The notes under the pieces were generated by a model. It ran no database searches. It saw nothing but the letters and a program-made list of their open reading frames with translations, and had not been told where the DNA came from. The translations under genes and the position numbers were made by a program. Source: Argopecten irradians (lineage: Eukaryota > Mollusca > Bivalvia > Pectinida > Pectinidae). From it: a stretch of 64,000 nucleotides of DNA. Positions 35,101 through 46,400 of the stretch are shown here, piece by piece. The stretch lies in the NCBI RefSeq assembly GCF_041381155.1, contig NC_091137.1:18335655-18399654 (forward strand). The letters are read 5' to 3'. Every line of letters starts with the position of its first letter. Positions within the stretch are counted from its first letter, which is position 1.

Positions 35101-37221
35101 GCCACCATGATGCGATTTTGTTTACGGTATAGCCGCAAGTTTTGTATTTTACTGTGGATACAAAAAATACTTTCTACAGTGTTTTAATGCAGTTAATACT
35201 TGTATTAATCTTTGAAATATTATCAGGCTTTTGTCATATCAATAACAATACGGATCAAATTCACAAACACGACCCAGTGTGAAAGTGTGAAAGCAAATGT
35301 ACTAAATTTACAAGAGCAGTGGTCAAGTGCATTTTCAACTTACAATAATTCTACTGCGACAGAAATATAATTCCACAGACCTTGCCGGGAATGGAATGGA
35401 GGCAGGTTATGATTACATGAAAAGTTTAAGTATTCACAAAACATGTACAAGTGAAAAGCTGTCAATGTCTTCAGTACAGGTAAAACTCCAACCAGTAGTC
35501 GTGATGGAACAGTTGTCATGGTTGTGTGCATATTCTACTGAATATTCTACTGTTTTGTGAGATTCAAACAATTAAATTTTACCTAAATCATGACTACTGT
35601 TCCTTCACAATTACTGGTTAGGTCCCAGTACGCTTCTCATGATCGGACGATAGATTTGAATCAAAGGTGGGAATGGATATAGCTTGTTTTGGCAGTTCTG
35701 TGTTGTGAAAACATCGTTGCTGGTTTACCCAAGTTAATTTTGCATAGTAAAGTATGCTCCCATAACTTTTTTCATCAGATGTTACTTTGTTGACTTTTGA
35801 CACAAAGTCGTACTTATACCTCTAACATTGTTTTTGGACCTCTCTACCAGCATTCAGTATAATCAGTTGACTAAACAGGCTGAGGACTCTCCCGTTTATG
35901 CAGGATAGTCCTGCATTTGAAAAATAGTCCTGTATTTTAGAGATAATTTTGTTACACAAATGCAGGATTCTGTGAAATGAAAATACATAAAATTGTTTTA
36001 AAAATTTGTATAAAAAAGGGCGTCATAATTTTCAGATAGCCATATAACTAATTGAAGACTTTATGTTTTTGTGTATGAACAATTGAATTCTATTATCTAA
36101 CTTTGTAATAAAGTGACAATTTATATGCTCTCCATAGACTACAGTGTACAGCCATAAGAGAAATTTAGTGTAAATGTCATGGTTGATTGACTTTTGCCTG
36201 TGTTCTATTTTTAGCCCCATAGTAAGCAATAAAGGTGTTTGTGACTTTTTACAAACATTTAGATAATGAATTTTGTTTCCATTTGAGTAATGATGTGGAA
36301 AGTTGCATTAGCTAGTGATGATGCCATATAAAAATTATGACGCCCTTTTTTGCTAACAATGTTTAAAACAACTTTATCAGTTTTCATAATACAGAATCCT
36401 GCATTTGCGTATTAAAATTATCCCTAAAATACAGGACTGTTACTCAAATGCAGGATTATCCTGCATATACGGGAGTGTCCCCAACCTGCTAAAAACGGAA
36501 GTTATGGAGGTACCGTTTCTTTGAGTTTTTTCTCAAATTGGGATGGGGGCGAAAGATAGAGAGTGGGGTATCGTAGATACTACATGAACAAAAAATAAAC
36601 CAACTAAAAATAAGCCGGCTCCGGTTGTTATTTCAAATTCAATATTTTTCACATTGCATAAATTCTGCCAATTTGTATTTGGCCTCTAAAATATTTGGTT
36701 GTGCCATTGAAGGCATTGTCTACACATATATTTGGGATGAGAATATGAAGACAAAAATGTCTGCTAGCTGCCTATATCACTAATATGCGTCTACTCGTTT
36801 CCATGATAAAGCATGTCGCCATGTAATCTCTATTGAGATTCCTCTTCTAGACTCTTTTATATTCGGACGTTTGAAGATGTCTGTCAGACGAGAGACATCT
36901 TCAAACGTCCGAATATAAAAGAGTCTAGAGGAGGAATCTTCTGACAGACATCTTCAAACGTCCGAATGTAAAAGAGTCTAGAGGAGGAATCTCAATAGGG
37001 ATTAGTCGCTTTGCAGCCATGTGCCACACGTTACAACAAGTTTCGTCCAATGATGATTAAGGAAGTTTATGAAAGTAAATACAAATAAAACAATGTACAT
37101 GCTTTAAAGTTTTGTTTGTCTTTATCGGTAACGTATAAAAATAATTGAAATTGGTGTTACCTTTTTGTAATTGTTGATATTTCTCTATGTCAGTCTGCAG
37201 TTTCTTCTGTATGTCGGCCAT
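29047..37221 (-). CDS. PFDN6: Prefoldin subunit 6 (whole gene, four exons)
   Basis: Joining 37161-37221, 34158-34228, 29574-29698 and 29047-29167 on the minus strand gives 125 aa, close to the 129 aa of human PFDN6. It starts MADIQKKLQTDIEKYQQLQK (human MAELIQKKLQGEVEKYQQLQK) and contains VYKMIGPVLVKQ (human VFKLLGPVLVKQ) and KRIDYITGELKRHE. The N- and C-terminal thirds are coiled-coil helices and the middle is the beta-type prefoldin hairpin. Prefoldin is the cytosolic hexamer that hands unfolded actin and tubulin to the CCT chaperonin; subunit 6 is one of its four beta subunits. Splice phases are 1, 0 and 2, all GT-AG. The introns hold large tandem-core elements, so an 8-kb gene codes for 378 bases including the stop codon. 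Confidence 0.96.
29574..29698 (-). CDS. PFDN6: PFDN6 exon 3: beta hairpin core
   Basis: It codes for EFARLEEGANVYKMIGPVLV and on to KRIDYITGEL, the conserved hairpin of the beta-type subunits. The acceptor is CCTTTTAG and the donor CT/GTAAGT, phase 2. Confidence 0.96.
29953..31703 (+). mobile_element. Tandem-core (pearl-like) element, ten ~157-bp units, PFDN6 intron 2
   Basis: The 5' end AACAAGAGGCCCAGAGGGCC is followed by TGTATCGCTCATCTGG. Ten units of 156-158 bp come next, each with CCCCTATTGGGCCCCGCCCC and TTATACAAGTTCTGTTCCCC. Then comes a (GACG)n-type microsatellite (31630-31672) and the 3' phrase CACCATGACATAAGCTC. Tandem core plus ACGG microsatellite plus fixed ends is the known layout of bivalve pearl elements. 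Frames of 70-100 aa within it are repeat products. Confidence 0.8.
31943..33356 (+). mobile_element. Tandem-core element with ~320-bp units and 3' hairpin, PFDN6 intron 2
   Basis: It starts ACAAGAGGCCCATGGGCCTT then AACGGTCACCTGA. About three units of roughly 320 bp carry AAGACCTTTCTATCTATGAA and GACCCCGCCCCTAAAGCCCC. The 3' end is a hairpin, GGTCACTTGAGAC/GTCTCAGGTGACC around TTC, then TAAAA, like Helitron-type 3' ends. A fragment of the same unit occurs in the hemicentin gene at about 57090-57330. Confidence 0.75.
33635..33890 (+). repeat. tRNA-derived SINE pieces, PFDN6 intron 2
   Basis: GATGGCCCAGTGGTTAAGG at 33640 resembles a tRNA-Ser/Leu A box, without a clear B box. At 33804 GACCAGGTAGCTCAGTCGAT has a full A box and is followed by GGGTTTGAGTCC (B box) and a short GACCAG/CTGG-type pairing. 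The anticodon arm is not tRNA-like, so these are SINE heads, not tRNA genes. Confidence 0.55.
34158..34228 (-). CDS. PFDN6: PFDN6 exon 2
   Basis: It codes for DYQKVVSQRQQLDGQLNENT and then LVKE. The acceptor is TTTTACAG and the donor GAG/GTGAGT, phase 0. It continues the first helix and leads into the beta hairpin. Confidence 0.95.
35884..36480. mobile_element. MITE with ~150-bp inverted ends, PFDN6 intron 1
   Basis: GGACTCTCCCGTTTATGCAG at the left and the complement of GGACACTCCCGTATATGCAG at the right are followed inward by mirrored TCCTGCATTTG, GTCCTGTATTTTA and GGGCGTCATAAT blocks. It has no gene. The target duplication is unclear. Confidence 0.7.
36825..37003. repeat. Hairpin with a duplicated right arm, PFDN6 intron 1
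   Basis: The left arm 36825-36887 (CTAGACTCTTTTATATTCGG and flanks) is complementary to two successive right arms, 36893-36940 and 36941-37003. The second right arm matches the left arm over nearly its whole length. Confidence 0.85.
37161..37221 (-). CDS. PFDN6: PFDN6 exon 1: N-terminal helix
   Basis: It codes for 20 residues, MADIQKKLQTDIEKYQQLQK, plus one base; donor CAAAAAG/GTAACA. The start lies in CAAGATGGCCGA, close to the TISU/YY1 consensus of housekeeping genes with very short leaders. Confidence 0.95.
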
Positions 37222-37397
37222 CTTGAATCAGTCTTTTTTACTATGTATGGTAACGTCTGATTGGTTGATACTAATAAAACGGCCAATGAACAGTCGTGTA
37301 ACACTTTGGTACAGTTGGTGTACTAAACATGACTTTATTTTGAAGAGCTATAATACTAGCAGAAGAAAGTTTATCCTCAACAACACAAGTTATCAAG
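37222..37397. promoter_or_regulatory. Shared promoter between PFDN6 and the SURF1-like gene
   Basis: Only 176 bp separate the PFDN6 start (minus) from the proposed SURF1-like start (plus). ATTGG at 37260-37264 and CCAAT at 37283-37287 point in opposite directions, as NF-Y sites often do in bidirectional housekeeping promoters. There is no TATA box on the PFDN6 side. Confidence 0.55.
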
Positions 37398-37427
37398 ATG
37401 AATAAGATTCGTAATATTCTTATTTTG
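37398..37427 (+). CDS. SURF1-like candidate exon 1
   Basis: It encodes MNKIRNILIL and ends TTTTG/GTAAGT in phase 0, which joins in frame to exon 2. The position 176 bp from the PFDN6 start supports a shared promoter. No homology can be tested on ten residues; exon 2 has its own Met. Confidence 0.45.
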
Positions 37428-40400
37428 GTAAGTTGCGTATACAAAGAGAACACATTCCTTTGGTCTTATAGATTTTGCAACTTTTAAGGAAACGGCATTG
37501 TACAGTGGAACCTCCCAAAACCGAACCTTCTCAAAACCGATCACCTCTAGAAACCGAACATGGATGTCATGTACGGAATGAATTCCTCTTTATTAATAGT
37601 ATATAAAACTTCCCAAAACCGATCCCTCCCAATTCCGAATACCGGACCGATTTTGAGATAGGAATAGTCAAATGTAACTAAAATACACTTCCGAAAACCG
37701 GCCTTACCTGAGCGACACCGATAGATTGCATTGAGGTCTGATCAACCGACCGTGAAATACACACATACCTGTACCATAGTTGTTGCATGCCATGTCCTTG
37801 GGCATGTATACCGATGGGAAGGCTATAGGTACACAGTAATTATACCCGAGATGGTGGTGTAATTATTTAATCATGCCTATTGTTGAATTTTCGGTCACAC
37901 TTAATAACGACAACAAACGACAACAAACGACAAGAAACGACAACACGTTAAATACAAGGAAAAGTTAGTGACAACACAAGATATGTTATTCAGTACATTA
38001 AAATGAATATTTCTACCAAGTTTTATGAAGATTGGTGCAAAAATGAAGGAATTAGAGCGATTTTAATATTCTGAAATCGGCCGCTGGTCAACGATAGATC
38101 GAGTGACAAGAGGTTTGCCGTGACGGTATACCGACAACACGTTGTAACATCGAAAATGTTTTAAAAACCTAACGACAACAGAAGATGTGTTATTTGTCAT
38201 ACTATAATGCATCTATGTATACAAAATTTCATTAAGATTGGAATAAAAATGAAGACTTTATACCTGTTTTAATGTTACGAGATCGGCGACTGGTCAGATT
38301 TATATCGCGAGTGTGTATGTTCAGTATTACCGACAACACATCATAGCATTAAAAAAATTAGAAAAACCTAACGACAACATAAGATATGTTGTTTGTCATA
38401 CCATAATGCATCTCTGTACAAAAATTCATTAAGATTGGAGTAAAAATACCGGAGTAATGACGATTTCAAATATGAAGAGACGCAGAGTGTATACATGTGT
38501 GTAAGCCAAGCTTACATGTAGAGATCTAGATCCGACCGACAACACAAATTATTTTACGAAATTACGCAGTAATGTTACCGCAAATAATAATATATGTAAC
38601 CTATATCTAAAGAAAGTAATTCATGTCAATTGCAATGACTATTGATGAAGATTTGAATGAGTAATGGTCATTGAAACGTCTACGACGGCTTGCATACAGT
38701 ATACATAGAAGAAGCACACACGTGTGTATATTATCAGAGTGATTACAGTTCGCGATTGTATTTATTGTTATGTAAACATATGGTGTGTATATATACTTCC
38801 CATATGTTATCTTAAGGAATACATTATTATATGTTTTTGTTTTATTGTACATTTTTGTATAAAATATTTGCGTATATTTTCGGGAGCATGAATGAACGAC
38901 AAAGAAAAAGCGCCGATAATGTCGTCTATCTTTGGCGAGGATGGACTGATCAATTTGGATACTATCAAAGAATTTGATTCAGTATCAAGCAAAATCGACG
39001 ATATGTATGGTGAACGTATGGGTACATATTGGTCTGAAAAAACTTTACCAACTATCCGGCGCAGGGTGGTTGAGGCCCGAGTACGATGCCCCCATATACC
39101 CAAAGGCTGGAAAAACAACAATTGCGAATCAATGAATGACATCATAAAGCTTGTTGGTGACTGGAAAATTTTTCGAAAAACGATTAGAGCACATACAAAA
39201 CACGCAGTACAACCACGTGCGCAGATCGCGTCACGGAATAGGAGAGTACGAATTAGCTCCGCATGCGCAACATTTAAAAATAAGTTCAGTATTTTGGAGA
39301 GAACTGCCCGTTGTAGAAAGTGCACAAGTTTTTGAAACTTGTGAAGCAGAAAAAGGAACTTATATCTTCCACTAATGGAATGCTAACTATTACAAAAACA
39401 TCAGCCATCGCGAAAAAACCGGATACACGAAAACGTGTACGTGGAAATGAACAGAATCGCACGGTCCATCTAAACAGAAAAAATGTCTTAGCGAAATCTT
39501 GTGTGCCCGCAGGACGGGGTTCAAGATATTTAAGGATTGTGTTTCTCTTAAACATTTAGACTTTAAACGATAAGTTTGCGAAATTATCAGTTGGACATTT
39601 TACGATATGTTTGCGAAATATCTTGTGTGCCCGCAAGACGGGATTCAAGATGTTGTAACAGTTAAAATTCGTTGACCTTCTAATACTTTTCAAATGAATT
39701 ACACGTATGTATGTGTCAGTAAAAATCATTCAATAAATAAAATGTGTAAGTTCAGTAATAAAAAGTGTTAAATAAACGTAATATTCGTAAGCTTCCCGAA
39801 ATTAAAACTTACGATACGCAAGCGAAATCTTGTGTGCCCGCAAGACGGGATTCAAGATATTTAAACTTAATCTTTCAAATAAAACGTATTAAAAAGTTAC
39901 CGCGTTAATAAAAAAAGTGAATTAATATAAAAATATTTACGCAGCTAAAAATACACACACACACAAAAAAACTAACGTGACGCTACCCAATTTGGAACGC
40001 TACCCAAAATGAAACACTTTTAAAATATGTGATACAGAATTTTCAGTTTGCAATCTAAACTAACAATAACAGTCCTGAACAAAAACTAAGGTGCTGACTA
40101 TTTTGTGACAATTTTCTTTCCAGTTGCTTATTATCTGTGTTTAAAAATAATGAAATTTTGAAAAACTCCGGGAAACGACGTCGTGCGACACCCCTAAAAA
40201 CACCATATATTTTAAAATGAGAAAATAAATGCTGAATGGAATATTTTTGAAAGACATGTGCCCTGAATAAACTAAAATATGTTTGAACTTTCTTTAAATG
40301 AATTCAAACTTTTTTTTTCATGCCTGGACATTTATTAATCAAACTTTAATTATTTAGGAGGTGTTCCATTTTGGGTACTCAAATCTGCTGAAACACAGGG

Positions 40401-43400
40401 CTGACAAGTAAACAAATCATGAAATTATTAATAAAAGCATCTATTTGTGGAATGTTAAGAAAAAAATCTGGATTCAACCACATGTAAGATTTTTTTTACA
40501 ATTATCTTCAGAAGTGTTCGTGTATTGAGTATGGCCTAGAGTTCTACACCGACTATAATGATGTTTACACAATAATGGCTTAGACAAACAGTATCGAGAC
40601 CCTATGCACTCGTACACACGCGTGTACAGGCGTGTGTGAGTCGTCGATCTGTTGTCGGTAGTAAATCTGACCAGTCGCCGATCTCGTAACATTAAAACAG
40701 GTATAAAGTCTTCATTTTTTTTCCAATCTTAATGAAATTTTGTACATATATGCAATATAGTATGACAAATAAAATATCTTCTGTTGTCGTTAGGTTTTTA
40801 AAACATTTTCGATGTTTCAACGTGTTGTCGGTATACCGTCACGGCAAACCTCTTGTCACTCGATTTATCGTTGACCAGCGGCCGATTTCAGAATATTAAA
40901 ATCGCTCTAATTCCTTCATTTTTGCTCCAATCTTCATAAAACTTGGTAGAAATATTCATTTTAATGTACTGAATGACATATCTTGTGTTGTCACTAACTT
41001 TTCCTTATATTTAACGTGTTGTCGTTTGTTGTCGTTTCTTGTCGTTTGTTGTCGTTATTAAGTGTGACCCCTCAGATGAGCTGTTTACATATCTAACGAA
41101 GGTCTACCATGTGCACGCGGTTTGTTTACTGTAGGAAAACAAACAGAGCTAGTAATAAAGAGAAAGTTTCGTATTCAAATCACACGTTTTTTTTTTTATT
41201 TACATATGTAGTTGTCGGATAACGTAAATTATCTGTATGAAGAAGCCGAAGCCATGTATTGTTTTAGAAAATGACTATGTCATATAATGACCGGCATCGA
41301 CTGATCATCGTGTAATTAGACCATATAATTTGATTCTTGACGTAACTGGAAGCGATCGGTCGTATGTAGGTTGCAGACGAGAACATCCCAAAGAACATTC
41401 ACGCAACTAAATAACTAAACTTTTAAACGTATGATTCTCTCTTTTGTGATAACATTCACATTAACAATCAATATCGGTCGGTTTTAACAAACACTAGGCA
41501 TACATGCGGTGCACTAATGTAAAAAACGACTTCCGATCGATTAAATCCGGATCGTGATGATCGGTATTCGGTTCACTTCTCCAAACCGAACCCTCTCTAA
41601 ACCGGCCGAAATTATATGCACCGACCATGATGGGTTTCGGGAGGTTCCACTGTAATAAAATCTATTTTATGGAACAGGAACAATTTGACTTTCCAACTCC
41701 TTCTTGTTACTAAGTCATGTAATGTAAGCGTCAGTCATATGGTACAAAGCTCAGAAAAACAATTAATACCACAGTGGAAATCTTTACCACCAGATATAGC
41801 AACAAAACCTTCTTTCAAATCCTCTATCTGCACACTCAGTCTATCAATTATCAACTATGTCATGTACCAGCCTATAGGCACACACTAAACTTAAAGGCCC
41901 AATATCCGTATCTTTCTTATTTTTTCATGATTTAGAAGAATGTTGAAAACAAATCCTGTTGTAAATCATGTGTCCAAGAACGTCATGTGACTACCGTAAC
42001 TACGTAACGTCTGTTCGAACTCTTCCGAAAACGGGTCATGAACTTTCCGACTTCCGTTAGGCAATAATCGTAACTTCTATGGTGACCCGTGTAAAATGAA
42101 GGCATGTTTACATGTATCGACTTTCAACAACTGCTGTACCAAAGCTATTAAAAAAAACCCATTTGAAATATTCTTTAATATATCTTAATTTCAACTACAT
42201 CTACAAATACTAACAATATCAGAGTCGAATTTAACTTGAATTTTTGTTGATAGTTACGTATAGTGTGGCTTTAAAATTGTATCTTCATCTTTAATGGAGT
42301 AGGCAAGTACATGGTAGAAGTAGAAGTAGAAATACTCCTGTATTATTTGCAGGGACATAATGGGTATTTTCTAGCACTGCACTGTATGAACTTGAAATTG
42401 AAAGAATTTTTTTTTTTTTACATTTCAGTGGAGAAAAATGGAAAACCACCCTAAAGTTGAAAGTATTAGAAGTTTACAAAGCACTCCAAGAAAAACCCAA
42501 TCAAACATGGGATGGTGGTCCATTGTATCTGATGCATCTATGGTGGTAAGTAAAACAGCTCTAACACTTTGGTATTGACCATACCTATAATATACAGGTA
42601 GATTATATTCATAGAAATTATTTAAAGATCAAGTTGTATTTAATTTGAAAAAGCAATATGATAGACAAAAAGCCATCTTTGAGTTATAATTATCACTAAT
42701 ATTCATGGAAGAGAACTGGCCGAATTTATTCCCCAAATTACACATTAATGGTTTACTTTGTCTTTTAACTCTCATATCCATTTGATTTTGAATTTGATCT
42801 CGAAATCAGTTATAGTATACGATTGGAAAGCAGCAATGTATTTTATTAGTCCACATCATCAGATGGAGTTGATGATGGGCTATTCAAATCGCCTTTTGTC
42901 CATCGTTCGTAGTCTCTCGTCTGATAGTAAACAATATGCTTTTTTGAGAAGTACTTCACGGATATTTCTAGAATTTTACATGCAGAGTATGACTATCATG
43001 TTGATTTTGAGGCTGCATGATTGGATAAATAATATGGCCCCAAGGCAGCCATCTTTAATTTGGGCAGTTGATGTTTCAGGGATTTCCCGGATGCAGGTTT
43101 TCTGTGTCTCTGAATTGAAAATGAAAATTTCAGGTCAATAAGATGAAGTAAAAGCAATAATTGTCTATTTTTTCAAAAGCATATACAGTTATAACAGTAC
43201 AAGATATATTTTCTGGTTCATCATAGAAAGTGTTATAAGATCTTCAGTAAATTTTAGCAAAAAGACTCAAATGTTTTTATAAGGTACTCGCAAACTTCAA
43301 ACCTTGCTAGGAGTCCCTGAGACTCCCAAAGTTAAAATGGGAGGGAAATCCCTGTGTTTGTTATTGTATTTCTCGAGAAGTGCTACACAGATATTTCTCA

Positions 43401-46400
43401 AATTTTACATGTATGAGTACTTTGGTCCCAAGGCGTGTCATGCTGATTTTGAGACTGATCAGAAAAACAAATGGCCGCCAGGCAGCCATCTCAGATTTTG
43501 ATTGTTAAAGCTTATTACTGCTGTTTCTCAGAACGTTTTGAAGGGATCTTTCTCAAATTTCATATTATATGTATAGGTTCCCCTAAGGACCTTTGGCATA
43601 TTGTATTTTGGGCAGATCGGTCAACAAGATGGCCGCCAGGCAGCCATCTTGGAATTTGATAGTTTAAGTTTGTTACCGCTGCTTCTCATAAAGTACTAGA
43701 GGGATCTTTCTCAAATATCGTATTATATGTAGGTTCCCCTAGGGCCCTTGTTGTACATATTGCAGTTTGGGCAGATCGGTCAACAAGATGGCTATCAGGC
43801 AGCCATCTTGGATTTTGATAGTTTAAGTTTGTTACCGCGTTTTATCAGAAAGTGCTAAAGCGAAGTGTACTGAAGGAAACCTTCTGAAATTTGATACCAG
43901 TATTTGAATCAATAAAGTTGTATGTACATGTAATTTTGATATTGATTAGAAACCAAGATGAGCTTGCAGACTGCTAAAATGGAAGGCATTTTTAAAGAAC
44001 AAAACAAGATGGTAAAAATATAATGCAACCATCTTTGATTTTGACAATTTAAGTTTGTTGCTGTTATTTTTGTTAGCATAGTAAATATATAATATTGGGA
44101 CACTCAGATTGCAGGTAAAAGAAAAAACACAAAACAGAGCTAATTGGCTGGCTTCATTGCTTTTGTTAGAATTTTGGTTATCAAAGTTACTTAAGTCATA
44201 GATTTCTGCATGTATTTTAACCAAATTTGGCCACAAATATCATTGAGAGAAGTCCTGGGGGAACAGGAATATAGTTTATGTATAAATCTTGGCTATGACA
44301 CCTCTGGGGCAGAAGGGCAGAAGAGATGGGCCCAATAGGGGGAAATTGCGGTAAATCCTTTAGATTGCAACTGGTGATCATGGAGCTCTGCTTGGAATGT
44401 ATCCAAATTTGGCCATAAACATCCTATGGGGAAGGTAAAATTAGTTTGTATCAATTTTGACTCTCACCCCCTCCCTAGGGCAGGAGGGTTGGGGCCCAAT
44501 AGTGGAATATAGGCAAAACCTTTCAATGTTTTGTATCCACATTTTGCTTGGCTTTACATACCAGGTGATCAGCAATACAGGCCCTCTGGGCCTATTGTTT
44601 AATCTCTTTGTAGACTATAATATATATTAAGACTTAGGTTTAGTATGTTATTGATTGATTATGTTGAGACAAAATGGAAAAACAAAGAATAAAGTAGAGG
44701 AACAACTCAAATGGTCTTTTATTTGACTGATATATCTTAATTACTTAATTAGAAGACATTTTGAAAGTAAAGATACTTTTTTAGATATACACTTATATAT
44801 GCCCAGGAGGGCTGAAAACGTTAGCGACGAAATACTTATGTCATGAAGGTTATAATATATGTGTATATATAGAAAAAACAAAACTAAAACAAATCTGCGA
44901 TTGATCTCTAACGTTTTCCCAGCTGCCGTTGTTCTTCAGGAGATGTTTATTGATGTTGATAAGGCAACAACACAAATAATAAGGATTGATGACGTCATAG
45001 CAAACAATACACTATGACGTCATAAGATACACATATTAGAAGTCACACTTACAAATTAAACTGAACTATTTAGACCTGGTTTTAATAAAGCTATTAAATT
45101 CTTTTCCTTCTCTCTCAACAACATTCTCAGTAGATTGATAAATAGGAATAACATTAAAAACATCACTTGCACATGTATGAATGTGTTAACTGACATGAAG
45201 AAATCTTAAAGTGTCTGTCTTAATTTGTTGTCTGTGTACAGTAATCCGTTGCCGCAACTCATTACCAGTTTCCCCAATGTAGAACTCAGAACATTTACCA
45301 CATACAAGTGCATATATAACATTTTTTGATCGACAATTCATGTTTGATTTAATTTTTTGTGTGTGTATATATATATATACAAAGTATTTCAATTATATTT
45401 CTTCTTAAAAATTTGGTTGTTGTAGGCTGCTCCTGCTGTGCTGTGTCTAGGAACAATGTATTTTTATAATGACATGCAAAATGAGGAAAAGTTTTTAGAG
45501 GAACAAGTAAAAAAAGATCCAATTCCACTTCCTGCAAAGTAAGATATGTTTTCATTGTTAATTTTATAAAACATAATTTGCTTTTATATGTTGAATCTTG
45601 TACAAAATTCAGATCAAGTATATGTCTTAGTTAAGACCTCCATTCTCATCAGCAATGATCTTGAAATGTTATCAAAATTATTTTCTTTCCAATATATAGG
45701 TGTTTGGTGATTCACCATCATCTTATTCTAGCTTTTAGTGGTGGTGGTGGTGAACTGGTGATACATTACCTGGTGATGAACTGGTGACACAATTGTCTGA
45801 CCATCTAGATGGTGGTGAACTGGTGACACAACTGTCTGACCATCTAGGTGGTGGTGGTGAACTGGTGACACAACTGTCTGACCATCTAGGTGGTGGTGGT
45901 GAACTGATGACACAATTGTCTGGTGATGAACTGATGACTCAATTGTCTGACCACCTAGATGGTGAACTGGTGACTCAATTGTTTGACCATCTAAGTGGTG
46001 ACTGATAGTGAACTGGTGACACATCTGTCTGACCATCTAGATGGTGGTGGTGAACTGATGATACAATTGTCTGACCATCTAGATGGTGGTGAACTGGTGA
46101 CACAATTGTCTGACCATCTAGATGGTGGTGGTGAACTGGTGACACAATTTTCTGACCATCTAGATGGTGGTGGTGAACTGATGACACAATTGTCTGACCA
46201 TCTAGATGGTGGTGGTGAACTGGTGACACAATTGTCTGACCATCTAGATGGTGGTGGTGAACTGATGACACAATTGTCTGACCATCTAGATGGTGGTGGT
46301 GAACTGCTGACTCAATTGTCTGACCATCTAGATGGTGGTGGTGAACTGGTGACACAATTGTCTGACCATCTAGATGGTGGTGAACTGGTGACACAATTGT

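Larger units (their letters stand above)
37893..41069. mobile_element. MULE-like element with 410-bp inverted repeats, nested
   Basis: 37893-38302 and 40661-41069 are inverted copies that start GGTCACACTTAATAACGACA. Long TIRs and a transposase tail of MULE type lie together here. The left arm also holds three direct copies of a roughly 190-bp block keyed by ACGACAAC-AAGAT-TGTTAT and a CGACAACAAA microsatellite at the tip. No target duplication was found. Confidence 0.7.
37503..41652. mobile_element. pogo/Tigger-like DNA transposon in SURF1-like intron 1
   Basis: The ends are CAGTGGAACCTCCCAAAACC and the complement of CAGTGGAACCTCCCGAAACC, each next to a TA (37501-37502 and 41653-41654). TA duplication with CAGT-GAACCTC ends is the pogo/Tigger pattern of the Tc1/mariner superfamily. 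CCGAACC/CCGATC phrases recur just inside the left end. No transposase of this type remains; most of the body is a second, nested element. Confidence 0.75.
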
